Source: Marinilactibacillus piezotolerans
GTDB lineage: Bacteria; Bacillota; Bacilli; Lactobacillales; Carnobacteriaceae_A
NCBI RefSeq assembly: GCF_900114235.1
Contig: NZ_FOSJ01000014.1
Span: 1-54,612, forward strand
DNA: 54,612 bases
Reading direction: 5' to 3'
The notes under the pieces were generated by a model. It was not told the DNA's origin. It ran no database searches and saw nothing but the letters and a program-made list of their open reading frames with translations. Shown piece by piece: positions 18,953 through 25,831 of the stretch (position 1 is its first letter; each line of letters opens with the position of its first letter). Position numbers and translations under genes: made by a program.

Positions 18953-19963
18953 ATGAATAAAGTCATTTTAACTGGAGACCGTCCTACGGGAAAACTCCAT
19001 CTTGGGCATTACGTAGGCTCTTTACAAAATCGTGTAAAAATGCAGGAAGATCCGGATACGCATATATATGTGATGATTGCTGACCAGCAAGCATTGACGG
19101 ACAATGCGAAAACACCGGAAAAAGTTCAACAGAACCTGCTGGAAGTGGCGCTGGACTATCTCGCGGTTGGTCTGGATCCTGAGCGTTCTACAATTCTGAT
19201 CCAGTCACAAATTCCACAGCTGCCAGAATTGACGATGTACTATTTGAACTTGGTTACGATGGCCAGACTGAATCGAAATCCTACTGTGAAGTCTGAAATT
19301 CAGGAAAAAGGGTTTAATGAGAGTATCCCTGCTGGATTTTTTATGTATCCAGTCAGCCAGGCAGCAGATATTACAGCTTTCAAAGCAACGCACGTACCGG
19401 TCGGGGAAGATCAGAGACCTATGTTGGAGCAGACTAGAGAAATTGCAAGAGATTTTAATCGAACGTATCATACCGAAGCTTTGGTCGAACCGGATATCAT
19501 TCTGCCGCCAAAAGGGCATGGACGACTAGTCGGAATCGATGGAAAAGGCAAGATGAGCAAGTCTTTGAACAATGGGATTTACTTATCTGATTCTGCAGAT
19601 GAAATCCAGAAAAAAGTGATGAGTATGTATACAGACCCAAACCATATTCGCGTAGAAGATCCGGGTCAAATCGAAGGCAATGTTGTCTTTACTTACTTGG
19701 ATGTTTTCGATGATGATAAAGAAAAAGTACAAAAGCTGAAAGACCATTACCAAAAAGGCGGATTAGGCGATGTGAAAATCAAACGCTACTTGAATGAAGT
19801 TCTGCAGGCGAAATTGCAGCCGATCCGCGAACGCAGAGAAGAATTCGCAAAAGATCGTGAAGCTGTCCGTACCATGCTGAAAGCCGGCAGTGAAAAAGCA
19901 GAACGTGTCGCAGCGCAGACATTGGATGAAGTGAAAGCGGCAATGGGGATCAATTACTTTTAA
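18953..19963 (+). CDS. trpS: Tryptophan--tRNA ligase
   Basis: Class I aminoacyl-tRNA synthetase charging tRNA-Trp in the cytoplasm. HIGH-type motif HLGH (residues 16-19) and KMSKS motif GKMSKS (about 199) are both intact. 336 residues, a normal length. AAGGAG precedes the ATG. It has noticeably higher GC and more regular codons than its neighbours, as expected for a highly expressed gene. It is followed closely by a small membrane protein gene. Confidence 0.97.
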   Translation: MNKVILTGDRPTGKLHLGHYVGSLQNRVKMQEDPDTHIYVMIADQQALTDNAKTPEKVQQNLLEVALDYLAVGLDPERSTILIQSQIPQLPELTMYYLNLVTMARLNRNPTVKSEIQEKGFNESIPAGFFMYPVSQAADITAFKATHVPVGEDQRPMLEQTREIARDFNRTYHTEALVEPDIILPPKGHGRLVGIDGKGKMSKSLNNGIYLSDSADEIQKKVMSMYTDPNHIRVEDPGQIEGNVVFTYLDVFDDDKEKVQKLKDHYQKGGLGDVKIKRYLNEVLQAKLQPIRERREEFAKDREAVRTMLKAGSEKAERVAAQTLDEVKAAMGINYF

Positions 19964-19995
19964 TGGAGATGTGTAAGTTGTGAGGAGGTGTCTTT

Positions 19996-20214
19996 GTGGA
20001 CTGGCTAAGCAGTACGATTGGGGTAATAGTACTCGTCATACTTGGAATATCCGGTGTGTTCTTGTTCCGTTTCAAGAAAGAACTGCAAGCAGCGGTAGCG
20101 GAAGATCGAAGTTTGTCAGAGGATTTCACTGAAAAATGGGAAAAGAGATTGAAATGGTATAAAGTCGGAATCATCAGTGCAACTGTGTTGGGAATCATCA
20201 GAATTCTGTTATAG
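19996..20214 (+). CDS. Small single-TM hypothetical protein
   Basis: A 72-residue protein starting at GTG with a full AGGAGGTG (19983-19990) at good spacing, which is strong support that it is translated. One hydrophobic helix (about residues 4-26) is followed by a charged segment and a second moderately hydrophobic stretch near the end. No family recognised. It lies 32 bp after trpS and could be co-transcribed with it. Confidence 0.65.
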   Translation: MDWLSSTIGVIVLVILGISGVFLFRFKKELQAAVAEDRSLSEDFTEKWEKRLKWYKVGIISATVLGIIRILL

Positions 20215-20308
20215 CAAGAGGCTTTTTGGAACTTGAATTAATACTATTTAGAGAAACAGAAAAAGGAAGCCGTTGGTTTCATTTTTCTGTTTTGTTTTTG
20301 ACGTACGT

Positions 20309-20314
20309 TATAAT
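20309..20314 (+). promoter_or_regulatory. Probable -10 box of toxin-antitoxin operon beside a palindrome
   Basis: TATAAT-type hexamer immediately after the palindrome ACGTACGT and about 20 bp before the antitoxin ribosome binding site. The -35 is poorly defined. An operator overlapping the promoter fits autoregulation by a YefM-type antitoxin, but this is inference. Confidence 0.45.
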
Positions 20315-20335
20315 AAAAGAGAAAGGAGTGACAGT

Positions 20336-20587
20336 ATGGATATAACAAACCCAACGCAAGCCCGTAAAGATTTTTATAATCTGATCGATCGAGTAAATGA
20401 GACACATGAGCCGGTCTATATAACGGGAAAGAAAGGAAAGCAAGGTGCAGTCATGATCAGTGAAAAGGACTGGGGCAGCATACAAGAAACACTATACCTG
20501 CAGAATGCTGGGATAGCAGAAGTGATCAAAGAAAGAGAAAATGATGAATTAATAGATGCTGAGGATATCAATTGGGATACTCTGTAA
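20336..20587 (+). CDS. Type II antitoxin, Phd/YefM family
   Basis: An 83-residue antitoxin that should bind and neutralise the YoeB-type toxin encoded next, and repress the shared promoter. The Phd/YefM N-terminal DNA-binding region is seen (TNPTQARKDFYNLIDRVNE, then EPVYITGKKG and AVMISEKDW). The acidic C-terminal end is the expected toxin-binding segment. ATG at 20336 has AAAGGAG (20322-20328). The palindrome ACGTACGT lies just before a TATAAT box upstream and may be its operator. Confidence 0.9.
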   Translation: MDITNPTQARKDFYNLIDRVNETHEPVYITGKKGKQGAVMISEKDWGSIQETLYLQNAGIAEVIKERENDELIDAEDINWDTL

Positions 20588-20844
20588 GCATCAAAAAGCA
20601 AGTACAAAAAGATTTGAAGAAACTAAAAGCTGCCCATTTAGAAAGAAAGGTTAAAGAACTGATTGTTTTGTTAAAAACGGACCTTTTTCTGACACCTCCA
20701 CCGTATGAAAAATTAATAGGTAATCTAGCAGGACATTATTCCAGAAGAATCAATATTAAGCATCGTTTAGTCTATACGGTGGATGAAATCAATAAACAAG
20801 TAACCATTATCTCTGCTTGGACACATTATGAAAAAAACCCTTGA
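20572..20844 (+). CDS. Type II toxin, Txe/YoeB family mRNA interferase
   Basis: A 90-residue ribosome-dependent mRNA endonuclease. YoeB-type catalytic positions are present: E46, R65 (in IKHRLVY), H85 and Y86 (in THYEKNP). The fold segment YSRRINIKHRLVY is diagnostic. Translation starts at TTG 20572 inside the antitoxin gene (16-base overlap), with GAGGA six bases upstream. Weak-start, overlapping toxin translation is typical of these pairs because antitoxin must be in excess. Likely an active module. Confidence 0.9.
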   Translation: MGYSVSIKKQVQKDLKKLKAAHLERKVKELIVLLKTDLFLTPPPYEKLIGNLAGHYSRRINIKHRLVYTVDEINKQVTIISAWTHYEKNP

Positions 20845-20880
20845 ACGAGTCTATTGTTAGATTTGCTCAAGGTTTTTCTA
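20835..20880. terminator. Terminator between toxin and tyrA
   Basis: AAACC-C-TTGA pairs with TCAAGGTTT with one bulged base, followed by T5. It overlaps the end of the toxin gene, and runs of A/T on both sides could serve convergent tyrA. Confidence 0.75.
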
Positions 20881-20888
20881 TATAACTT

Positions 20889-21725
20889 TCAGTACCAATG
20901 TCTGCGCTGGGCAGTAGCTTTGCTGAATAAGTCTTTTAGCTTCTCTTCGTCTGCTGTCTTTAAAGTTTGTTTTAATTTGTCCAGTTCTGTTTCAAGTTGT
21001 TCAATAGACTTCAGCAGCGCTGAACGATTATTTAGGAATAATTCGCTCCATAATTCACCGTTGATATCTGCGATCCGCGTCAGTTCCTGAAAACTGTTTC
21101 CCGCAAAAGTCAGCGTGTCCTCAGAAGCCTGATTGCTGTTCACAACGGCGACAGACAAAGCGTGCATCAATTGACTGACATAAGCAATCTGCTCGTCATG
21201 CAATTCGGGTGAAACACGGGTGATTTTTGTAAATCCGATCTCTCTATAGAGGTTTTCGATGAGTTGGATATTTTTCTCTTTATTTTTAGAAGTGGGGGTG
21301 ATCAAGGCATTCGCACCAATAAATCTCGTGTGATCCGCGCCGATAATCCCTTTTTTCTCACTTCCGCGCATAGGATGAGCGAATACGAAGTCGGCTATAT
21401 CAGGCAGCACCTCCGCAACTTGTTCAATAATGGCCGTTTTAACGCCCGTCACATCCGTGATGACCACACCAGCTTTAAAAAGTGCATGGTACTTTTCGAT
21501 AAAAGGTGCAATCTGACTAGGATACAAAGAGAGTAGGAGTACATCTAAATCAGGAAGAAATCCTTCCGCGCTCAATGATCCTTCTTTGATCATCCCGCTT
21601 TTTTCAGCCGTTTTTACTGTTTCTTCATCAATATCGACTCCGTAAATCTCTTCATATCCCGCTGCTCGAAGTCCAGCTGCGAAGGATCCGCCGATTGCGC
21701 CAAGTCCGATGATTCCAATCTTCAT
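20889..21725 (-). CDS. tyrA: Prephenate dehydrogenase
   Basis: Oxidative decarboxylation of prephenate to 4-hydroxyphenylpyruvate, the tyrosine branch. Rossmann motif GLGAIGGSFA (residues 7-16), the substrate segment HPMRGSEKKG and the C-terminal helical dimer domain are visible. 278 residues, so there is no C-terminal ACT regulatory domain. ATG at 21725 follows AAAGGAG; an in-frame ATG 12 codons earlier lies inside aroQ and has no site. It is the last gene of the aroE-aroK-aroQ-tyrA operon. Confidence 0.94.
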   Translation of the reverse strand: MKIGIIGLGAIGGSFAAGLRAAGYEEIYGVDIDEETVKTAEKSGMIKEGSLSAEGFLPDLDVLLLSLYPSQIAPFIEKYHALFKAGVVITDVTGVKTAIIEQVAEVLPDIADFVFAHPMRGSEKKGIIGADHTRFIGANALITPTSKNKEKNIQLIENLYREIGFTKITRVSPELHDEQIAYVSQLMHALSVAVVNSNQASEDTLTFAGNSFQELTRIADINGELWSELFLNNRSALLKSIEQLETELDKLKQTLKTADEEKLKDLFSKATAQRRHWY

Positions 21726-21726
21726 G

Positions 21727-22170
21727 TTAAGCTCCTTTAAGTTTGTATTCTTCCAATGCATGAATGGCTAATGTATATCCCGTAATGCCGAAACCAGAGA
21801 TTTGACCAATACAGGCAGGCGCTACAACAGATTCTCTGCGAAAAGCTTCTCGGGCATGAATAGCACTTAAGTGAACTTCTACTGTAGGAACACTGACCGC
21901 TTTAACGGCATCATGAAGTGCATAACTATAGTGAGTGTAAGCAGCTGGATTCAAAATGATCCCGTCAGCTTGCTCGCTGTGAGCTTGCTGGATACGATCA
22001 ATCAGCGCGCCTTCCGTATTACTTTGAAAAAAAGCGCACGTATGCCCGCGATCTTCAGCGTAAGTTTTGATCTTCTGCTCAAGATATTCCAGTGTTTCTT
22101 TTCCATAAATGTCTGGTTCCCGTATTCCTAGAAAATTTAAATTAGGACCATTGATAATCACTAAATTCAT
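21727..22170 (-). CDS. aroQ: 3-dehydroquinate dehydratase, type II
   Basis: Converts 3-dehydroquinate to 3-dehydroshikimate, third step of the shikimate pathway. Type II fold: the flexible lid carries R17 and Y22 (IREPDIYG), NPAAYTHYS contains the conserved Asn/His region, EVHLSAIHARE supplies the catalytic His, and RRESVVAPACIGQISGFG is the family C-terminus. 147 residues is typical for the dodecameric enzyme. It ends one base before the tyrA start. Confidence 0.96.
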   Translation of the reverse strand: MNLVIINGPNLNFLGIREPDIYGKETLEYLEQKIKTYAEDRGHTCAFFQSNTEGALIDRIQQAHSEQADGIILNPAAYTHYSYALHDAVKAVSVPTVEVHLSAIHAREAFRRESVVAPACIGQISGFGITGYTLAIHALEEYKLKGA

Positions 22171-22182
22171 CTGTCTTCTCCT

Positions 22183-22695
22183 TTATTTAGATATTATAGA
22201 AGCAGGAAGCTGTTTCTCGATTTTGTTTAGCACATGTTCCAAAGAAGAGGTGTTAGATATAATGATATCAGCTGCTTCCGTATAAAGATCTTTTCGCTCC
22301 TGGTACAATTGGTATAGTCTTTCTGTTCCTGACTTCAAAAGTGGACGATGTTCCGTCTGAATATCTTGAACAATCTGTTCAATTGGCCGGTCGAGCAAAA
22401 TAATCCACCCCGTCTTTCTAAATGCCTGAATATTGAGTTGATTTAACACAACACCGCCGCCGCAAGATAAAACGGTTCGCTGCTGCTGAGCGGCGAGATT
22501 TTGGCATGCAGCTGCTTCAATTTCTCTGAAATGAGCTTCACTGACTGCGAAAAGCTCAGGGATCGTCTGTTTTTCTGTTTGTTCTATATAATGGTCGATA
22601 TCTATAAAAGGCATAGATAGCCGTTCGCTCAGCTGTTTGCCGATGGTGGTTTTGCCGCTGCCCGTCATGCCGATCAATACAATGTTGGATTTCAT
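22183..22695 (-). CDS. aroK: Shikimate kinase
   Basis: Phosphorylates shikimate with ATP to shikimate 3-phosphate. P-loop GMTGSGKTT (residues 9-17), shikimate-binding DIDHYIE (about 32-38) and SCGGGVVL (about 77-84) are all present. The lid region includes RPLLKSG. 170 residues, normal size. It overlaps aroE by four bases and is followed by aroQ 12 bases later, so the operon is tightly packed. Confidence 0.96.
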   Translation of the reverse strand: MKSNIVLIGMTGSGKTTIGKQLSERLSMPFIDIDHYIEQTEKQTIPELFAVSEAHFREIEAAACQNLAAQQQRTVLSCGGGVVLNQLNIQAFRKTGWIILLDRPIEQIVQDIQTEHRPLLKSGTERLYQLYQERKDLYTEAADIIISNTSSLEHVLNKIEKQLPASIISK

Positions 22696-23495
22696 CTTTT
22701 CTCACCAAATTCCTGAATCAATTCTTCAATAACGGAAGAATCAATTTCAAGGTTTTCCCAAATCTCTACCGCTCTGACAGCTTGCCCGATCAGCATATCC
22801 AATCCATTTGCCGTTTCTTTCGCATGCTTTCTTCCTAATGATAGAAAGGTTGTTATAGAAGGATTGTAGACTAAATCGATCAAAATACCGAAATGTTGAA
22901 TCATCCCTTCAGAAACCGGCGTATCCGCTGTGTCTGGATACATTCCGACAGGGGTGGTATTAATCAGAAAATCTCCCTGCAGCGTCGAAGCCGACGTGTA
23001 ATTGGTATATGTGGTTTTGTCTGTAGATTCGAAACGCTCAGGAGATCTGGAGACGATGGTAATATGCTGGATGCCTTGATGTAGCAAATAAGCAATCACC
23101 ATTTTTGCAGCTCCGCCGGTCCCCAATACAACTGCTGTTTTTCCAGCTGGAGACCATTTTCGACGTTCAAAAATCAATCCGAATCCCGCATAGTCCGTAT
23201 TATATCCAATTAAATGACCAGCCTGATTTTTTATCGTATTTACTGCCTGAAGCTGTCTTGCCAAGGGATCTAGTTCATCCAAAAATGGCAGAACCGTTTC
23301 CTTGTAAGGTATGGTTACATTCACCCCGCTGATGGTTAATGTACGAATGCTTGCTACCGCTTCAGACAACTCAGCCGGCGGGAAAGCAAATGTCTTGTAT
23401 GAAGCTTGTAATCCAGTCTTTTGATAAATAGATCGATGCAGAAGAGGAGATAAACTATGAGACAAATGCTCTCCAAATAAACCGTAAAAATGCAT
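22692..23495 (-). CDS. aroE: Shikimate dehydrogenase (NADP+)
   Basis: Reduces 3-dehydroshikimate to shikimate. N-terminal substrate domain with SHSLSPLLH (about 12-20) and NVTIPYKE (catalytic Lys near 65), then a Rossmann domain with GTGGAAKMV (about 124-132). NTTPVGMYP is the expected later motif. 267 residues. The ATG at 23495 has AAAGGAG eight bases upstream. First gene of the minus-strand aro operon, transcribed away from the other aro genes. Confidence 0.96.
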   Translation of the reverse strand: MHFYGLFGEHLSHSLSPLLHRSIYQKTGLQASYKTFAFPPAELSEAVASIRTLTISGVNVTIPYKETVLPFLDELDPLARQLQAVNTIKNQAGHLIGYNTDYAGFGLIFERRKWSPAGKTAVVLGTGGAAKMVIAYLLHQGIQHITIVSRSPERFESTDKTTYTNYTSASTLQGDFLINTTPVGMYPDTADTPVSEGMIQHFGILIDLVYNPSITTFLSLGRKHAKETANGLDMLIGQAVRAVEIWENLEIDSSVIEELIQEFGEKR

Positions 23496-23530
23496 GAGCG
23501 ACTCCTTTCAGTCAAGTAAGTTTGGTTTGA

Positions 23531-23559
23531 AGTATAGACAAAAGAAAAATGAATTACAA
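23531..23559 (-). promoter_or_regulatory. Probable promoter of the aroE-aroK-aroQ-tyrA operon
   Basis: On the minus strand TTGTAA (plus positions 23554-23559), a 17-bp spacer, then TATACT (23531-23536), about 35 bp before the aroE start. The short leader leaves no room for an attenuator like the one on the opposite operon. Confidence 0.65.
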
Positions 23560-23697
23560 ATAGAATCTGAAAGTTTATGAGAATTCATTAAATTTATTCG
23601 GTCTGAAAAAAGTGAGTACATCCCATTTTTGAGCGGTTTTTTGAACGATAAAAATAAAAGATTAAAATATAATTTGAAAAACTTTTGTGATTTCTGT

Positions 23698-23726
23698 TGA
23701 CATTGAATTTTTTACTTGCTAGTATT
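23698..23726 (+). promoter_or_regulatory. Consensus promoter of the plus-strand aro operon
   Basis: Perfect -35 TTGACA (23698-23703), a 17-bp spacer and -10 TAGTAT (23721-23726). It drives a leader of about 480 nt before the first enzyme gene. A strong constitutive-looking promoter combined with a leader terminator is what attenuation control predicts. Confidence 0.82.
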
Positions 23727-23776
23727 GGGGCACAGTTGAACAACAGCTGATACCAATCAATTGAGGAGTTAGGAAC

Positions 23777-23878
23777 ATGATCAACCAACATCACATTCAT
23801 AAAGCACCGACCTCACAATTGAATCGTTATTACTTTAGCTTCTTTAGGATCAAATCTATGGAGGCTAGAGAGCTTTAA
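23777..23878 (+). CDS. Tyr/Phe-rich leader peptide of the aro operon (33 aa)
   Basis: A short ORF with a proper ribosome binding site (GAGGAG, 23763-23768, eight bases before the ATG) about 45 nt after the predicted transcription start. It encodes 33 residues with two Tyr and three Phe in a six-codon run, Y18-Y19-F20-S21-F22-F23 (23828-23845). Its stop codon lies between the two arms of the first leader stem. The composition matches leader peptides that sense charged tRNAs, such as pheL of enterobacteria, although the sequence is unrelated. The peptide itself probably has no function; ribosome position on it would be the signal. The controlled genes make precursors of exactly these two amino acids. 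Confidence 0.8.
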   Translation: MINQHHIHKAPTSQLNRYYFSFFRIKSMEAREL

Positions 23879-24011
23879 GCTGCTGACAACAGCGTCCCAT
23901 AGATTTCCAGAGAAATCGAATGGGGCGCACAAGTAAAATAACAACATTTTATGAGTGAATATAAACCAAAGCCGCATTCGATCTTCTACAGAAGACAGAA
24001 TGCGGCTTTTT
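23852..24011 (+). promoter_or_regulatory. Transcription attenuator: competing stems 1:2, 2:3, 3:4 and terminator 4:5
   Basis: Stem 1:2 pairs 23852-23861 with 23897-23906 (10 bp, perfect). Stem 2:3 pairs 23892-23900 with 23920-23928 (9 bp, one G-U), extended by 23902-23906 with 23913-23917. Stem 3:4 pairs 23915-23926 with 23971-23982 (11 of 12). Stem 4:5 is the terminator. Each stem excludes the next. Proposed logic: a ribosome stalled at the Tyr/Phe codons leaves arm 1 free, 1:2 forms, 3 pairs with 4 and transcription continues. A ribosome reaching the stop codon blocks arm 1, 2:3 forms and the terminator folds. Pairings were found by eye; the logic is inference. Confidence 0.75.
23968..24011 (+). 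terminator. Leader (attenuator) terminator upstream of the aro operon
   Basis: AAGCCGCATTC (23969-23979) pairs perfectly with GAATGCGGCTT (23998-24008). An inner TCTTC/GAAGA stem closes a TACA loop, and TTTTT follows. It is a strong intrinsic terminator placed before, not after, the operon genes. Confidence 0.9.
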
Positions 24012-24168
24012 GCTGTGGCCGTTCGAAGCGAAGCGAGTTACGGCCACAGTACTAGGCGAACGAAGAGAGCGTAGTCCCCGATTTGCAAAGGTCCGTTTGA
24101 ACGAAGAGAATTACGGCCACAATACTAGGCGAGGGAAAGCGAGCGTAGTCACCGATCCGTCAGGGCCC
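24012..24168 (+). repeat. Two tandem ~73-bp GC-rich hairpin repeats
   Basis: Two imperfect direct copies (about 24020-24093 and 24094-24168) share TTACGGCCACA, then TACTAGGCGA, GCGTAGTC and CCGAT blocks, with a 73-bp period measured from the TTACGGCCACA cores at 24038 and 24111. The first copy has a perfect 9-bp stem, CTGTGGCCG (24013-24021) with CGGCCACAG (24041-24049). The stretch is clearly richer in GC than its surroundings and has no ORF. It may be a genome-wide intergenic repeat or a leader RNA structure; I see no other copy in this window. Confidence 0.7.
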
Positions 24169-24213
24169 GTTCAATCCAAAAAGTAAAGAAAATAAAAAAG
24201 AAGGAGCAGCAAA

Positions 24214-24753
24214 ATGATCATCCATACCTTAGGACCAAACAGCACAGACAGCTACGCAGCAGCAGAGTCGCTTCTCAAATCAGAGGAGGATGATATCGTT
24301 GAGTATCCGTCTTTTGACAGTCTGCTACATAATTTAGAGCAGATAAAAGGGCAACATGTATTATTCCCAGTGGCATTTAAAAGCGCAAGAAGAGAGTATG
24401 GCTGGAAAGAATTCAATTATGATTACTGGGACAAAGTCGAGTTGATTGAAGTCTTCAAAAAGAAAACGAAACCGATGGTGCTGGTGAAAAATACAAAATA
24501 TGCAGAGAACACCACAATGATTCATCCAGCAACAACGATTTTTATGAAAAAGTATCTAGAGAAGGAAGCAGATGAAACGATTATCAGCTTTACAGATAGT
24601 AAGTACAAAGCCTGGACAGCTTTTAAAAAGAAAAACCTTAAGTATACGATTATCAGTGAAGATGTATACGAAAAAGAGAAGCATCCAGAACACCAAGTCG
24701 AAGAAAGATATGAGCCCATAATGGTCTGGTGTCTATACAAAATAAAAAACTAA
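24214..24753 (+). CDS. Prephenate dehydratase-like single-domain protein (BacA-like)
   Basis: A 179-residue protein with the periplasmic-binding-type fold of prephenate dehydratases, starting with IHTLGPNSTDSYAAA (compare GPxGTxSxxAA). Later landmarks are FPVAFKSARREYGW, a HPAT block and the end VWCLYK. The catalytic TRF motif of true prephenate dehydratases is absent and there is no ACT domain. In length and in these positions it is closer to BacA, the prephenate decarboxylase of bacilysin synthesis. First enzyme-like gene of the attenuated aro operon, with AAGGAG before the ATG. It could process prephenate in an unknown way, or bind an aromatic effector. No other phenylalanine-branch dehydratase is in the window. 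Confidence 0.65.
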   Translation: MIIHTLGPNSTDSYAAAESLLKSEEDDIVEYPSFDSLLHNLEQIKGQHVLFPVAFKSARREYGWKEFNYDYWDKVELIEVFKKKTKPMVLVKNTKYAENTTMIHPATTIFMKKYLEKEADETIISFTDSKYKAWTAFKKKNLKYTIISEDVYEKEKHPEHQVEERYEPIMVWCLYKIKN

Positions 24754-24773
24754 CAAAAAGAGGAGAATATAAA

Positions 24774-25814
24774 ATGATTATCGTATTAAAACAAGGAATT
24801 TCAGCTAATTCAATTAAAGAGGTAACAGCAAAACTAGAAGCTAAAGGGGTATCTGTTAGCCACTTCTCAGATATTAAGAGAGATTTTCTAGGATTGATTG
24901 GAGATACGAGTGGCATCGATACGCATCAATTGCAAGCATTGACAGAAGTAGAACAGATCGTTCGTGTAGAAGAACCCTACAAAAGAGCAAATAGAAAATT
25001 TCACCCAGAAAACTCTGTTGTAAAAATTGATAACGAAACAATTGGTGGCGGTCAGTTAGGAATTATTGCGGGTCCTTGTTCTGTAGAAAGTGAAGAGCAG
25101 ATCATTCATGTTGCTAAACGAATCAAAGCAGCGGGTGCAAATTTCCTACGCGGTGGAGCATTTAAACCAAGAACATCTCCATACAGTTTCCAAGGATTAG
25201 AACTTGAAGGACTCAGAATGCTTCAGGCAGCTAAAGCTGAAACAGGACTGCCCATTGTTACAGAGTTGATGTCAACAAAATGGATCGATGAATTCGTAGA
25301 ATCCGTAGATATGATTCAAATTGGTGCCCGAAACATGCAGAACTTCGATTTATTAAAAGAAGTTGGTAAAACGCAGACACCAGTATTGCTGAAACGAGGA
25401 TTATCTGCCACATACAAAGAATGGTTGATGTCAGCAGAGTACATTATGTCTGAAGGAAATGAAAATGTTATTTTATGTGAGAGAGGCATTCGTACCTTTG
25501 AAACAGAAACAAGAAATACATTAGATATTCAAGCTGTACCGGTTATCAAAAAATTATCTCACTTACCTATTATTATCGATCCAAGTCACGCTGGAGGGAT
25601 GTCATACTTGGTTGAAGCTGGTGCAAAAGCGGGAATCGCAGCCGGAGCCGACGGTCTAATGATTGAAGTTCATGACGATCCAGCAAACGCATGGAGTGAT
25701 GGAGAACAGTGTCTGACACCAGACGAATTTGCAGAACTAATGGTGAAAGCTCGCAAACTAGCTGAAATTGAAGGACGTTCTATCCAAGAAGCATCAACAA
25801 TCTTGACAAAATAA
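24774..25814 (+). CDS. aroF: 3-deoxy-7-phosphoheptulonate synthase (DAHP synthase, type I-beta)
   Basis: First committed step: phosphoenolpyruvate plus erythrose 4-phosphate give DAHP. An N-terminal ferredoxin-like regulatory domain (residues 1 to about 85, MIIVLKQGISANSI onwards) precedes the TIM barrel. Barrel motifs include GPCSVES, GGAFKPRTSPYSFQG, LKRGLSAT and DPSHAGG. The I-beta type with an N-terminal FL domain, as in Thermotoga maritima, is usually feedback-inhibited by Tyr or Phe, adding enzyme-level control to the leader attenuation. ATG at 24774 follows AGAGGAG; a TTG-type start 15 codons upstream lies inside the previous gene and is unlikely. 346 residues. Confidence 0.95.
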   Translation: MIIVLKQGISANSIKEVTAKLEAKGVSVSHFSDIKRDFLGLIGDTSGIDTHQLQALTEVEQIVRVEEPYKRANRKFHPENSVVKIDNETIGGGQLGIIAGPCSVESEEQIIHVAKRIKAAGANFLRGGAFKPRTSPYSFQGLELEGLRMLQAAKAETGLPIVTELMSTKWIDEFVESVDMIQIGARNMQNFDLLKEVGKTQTPVLLKRGLSATYKEWLMSAEYIMSEGNENVILCERGIRTFETETRNTLDIQAVPVIKKLSHLPIIIDPSHAGGMSYLVEAGAKAGIAAGADGLMIEVHDDPANAWSDGEQCLTPDEFAELMVKARKLAEIEGRSIQEASTILTK

Positions 25815-25831
25815 TATTAAGGAGGTAAAAC

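Noticed and set aside
21264-21536. Plus-strand open frame inside tyrA
   Set aside because: Lies wholly antisense to tyrA and shows no family motifs.
23777-23878. Leader ORF as an ordinary small protein
   Set aside because: The codon run and the position of its stop inside the 1:2 stem fit an attenuation leader better; no TM or domain is visible.
24012-24168. Possible CRISPR array
   Set aside because: Only two imperfect copies of about 73 bp, directly adjacent, with no unique spacers and no cas genes nearby.
24214-24753. Truncated or frameshifted prephenate dehydratase pseudogene
   Set aside because: The frame is open with a good ribosome binding site, is tightly placed before aroF, and matches the full length of BacA-like proteins.
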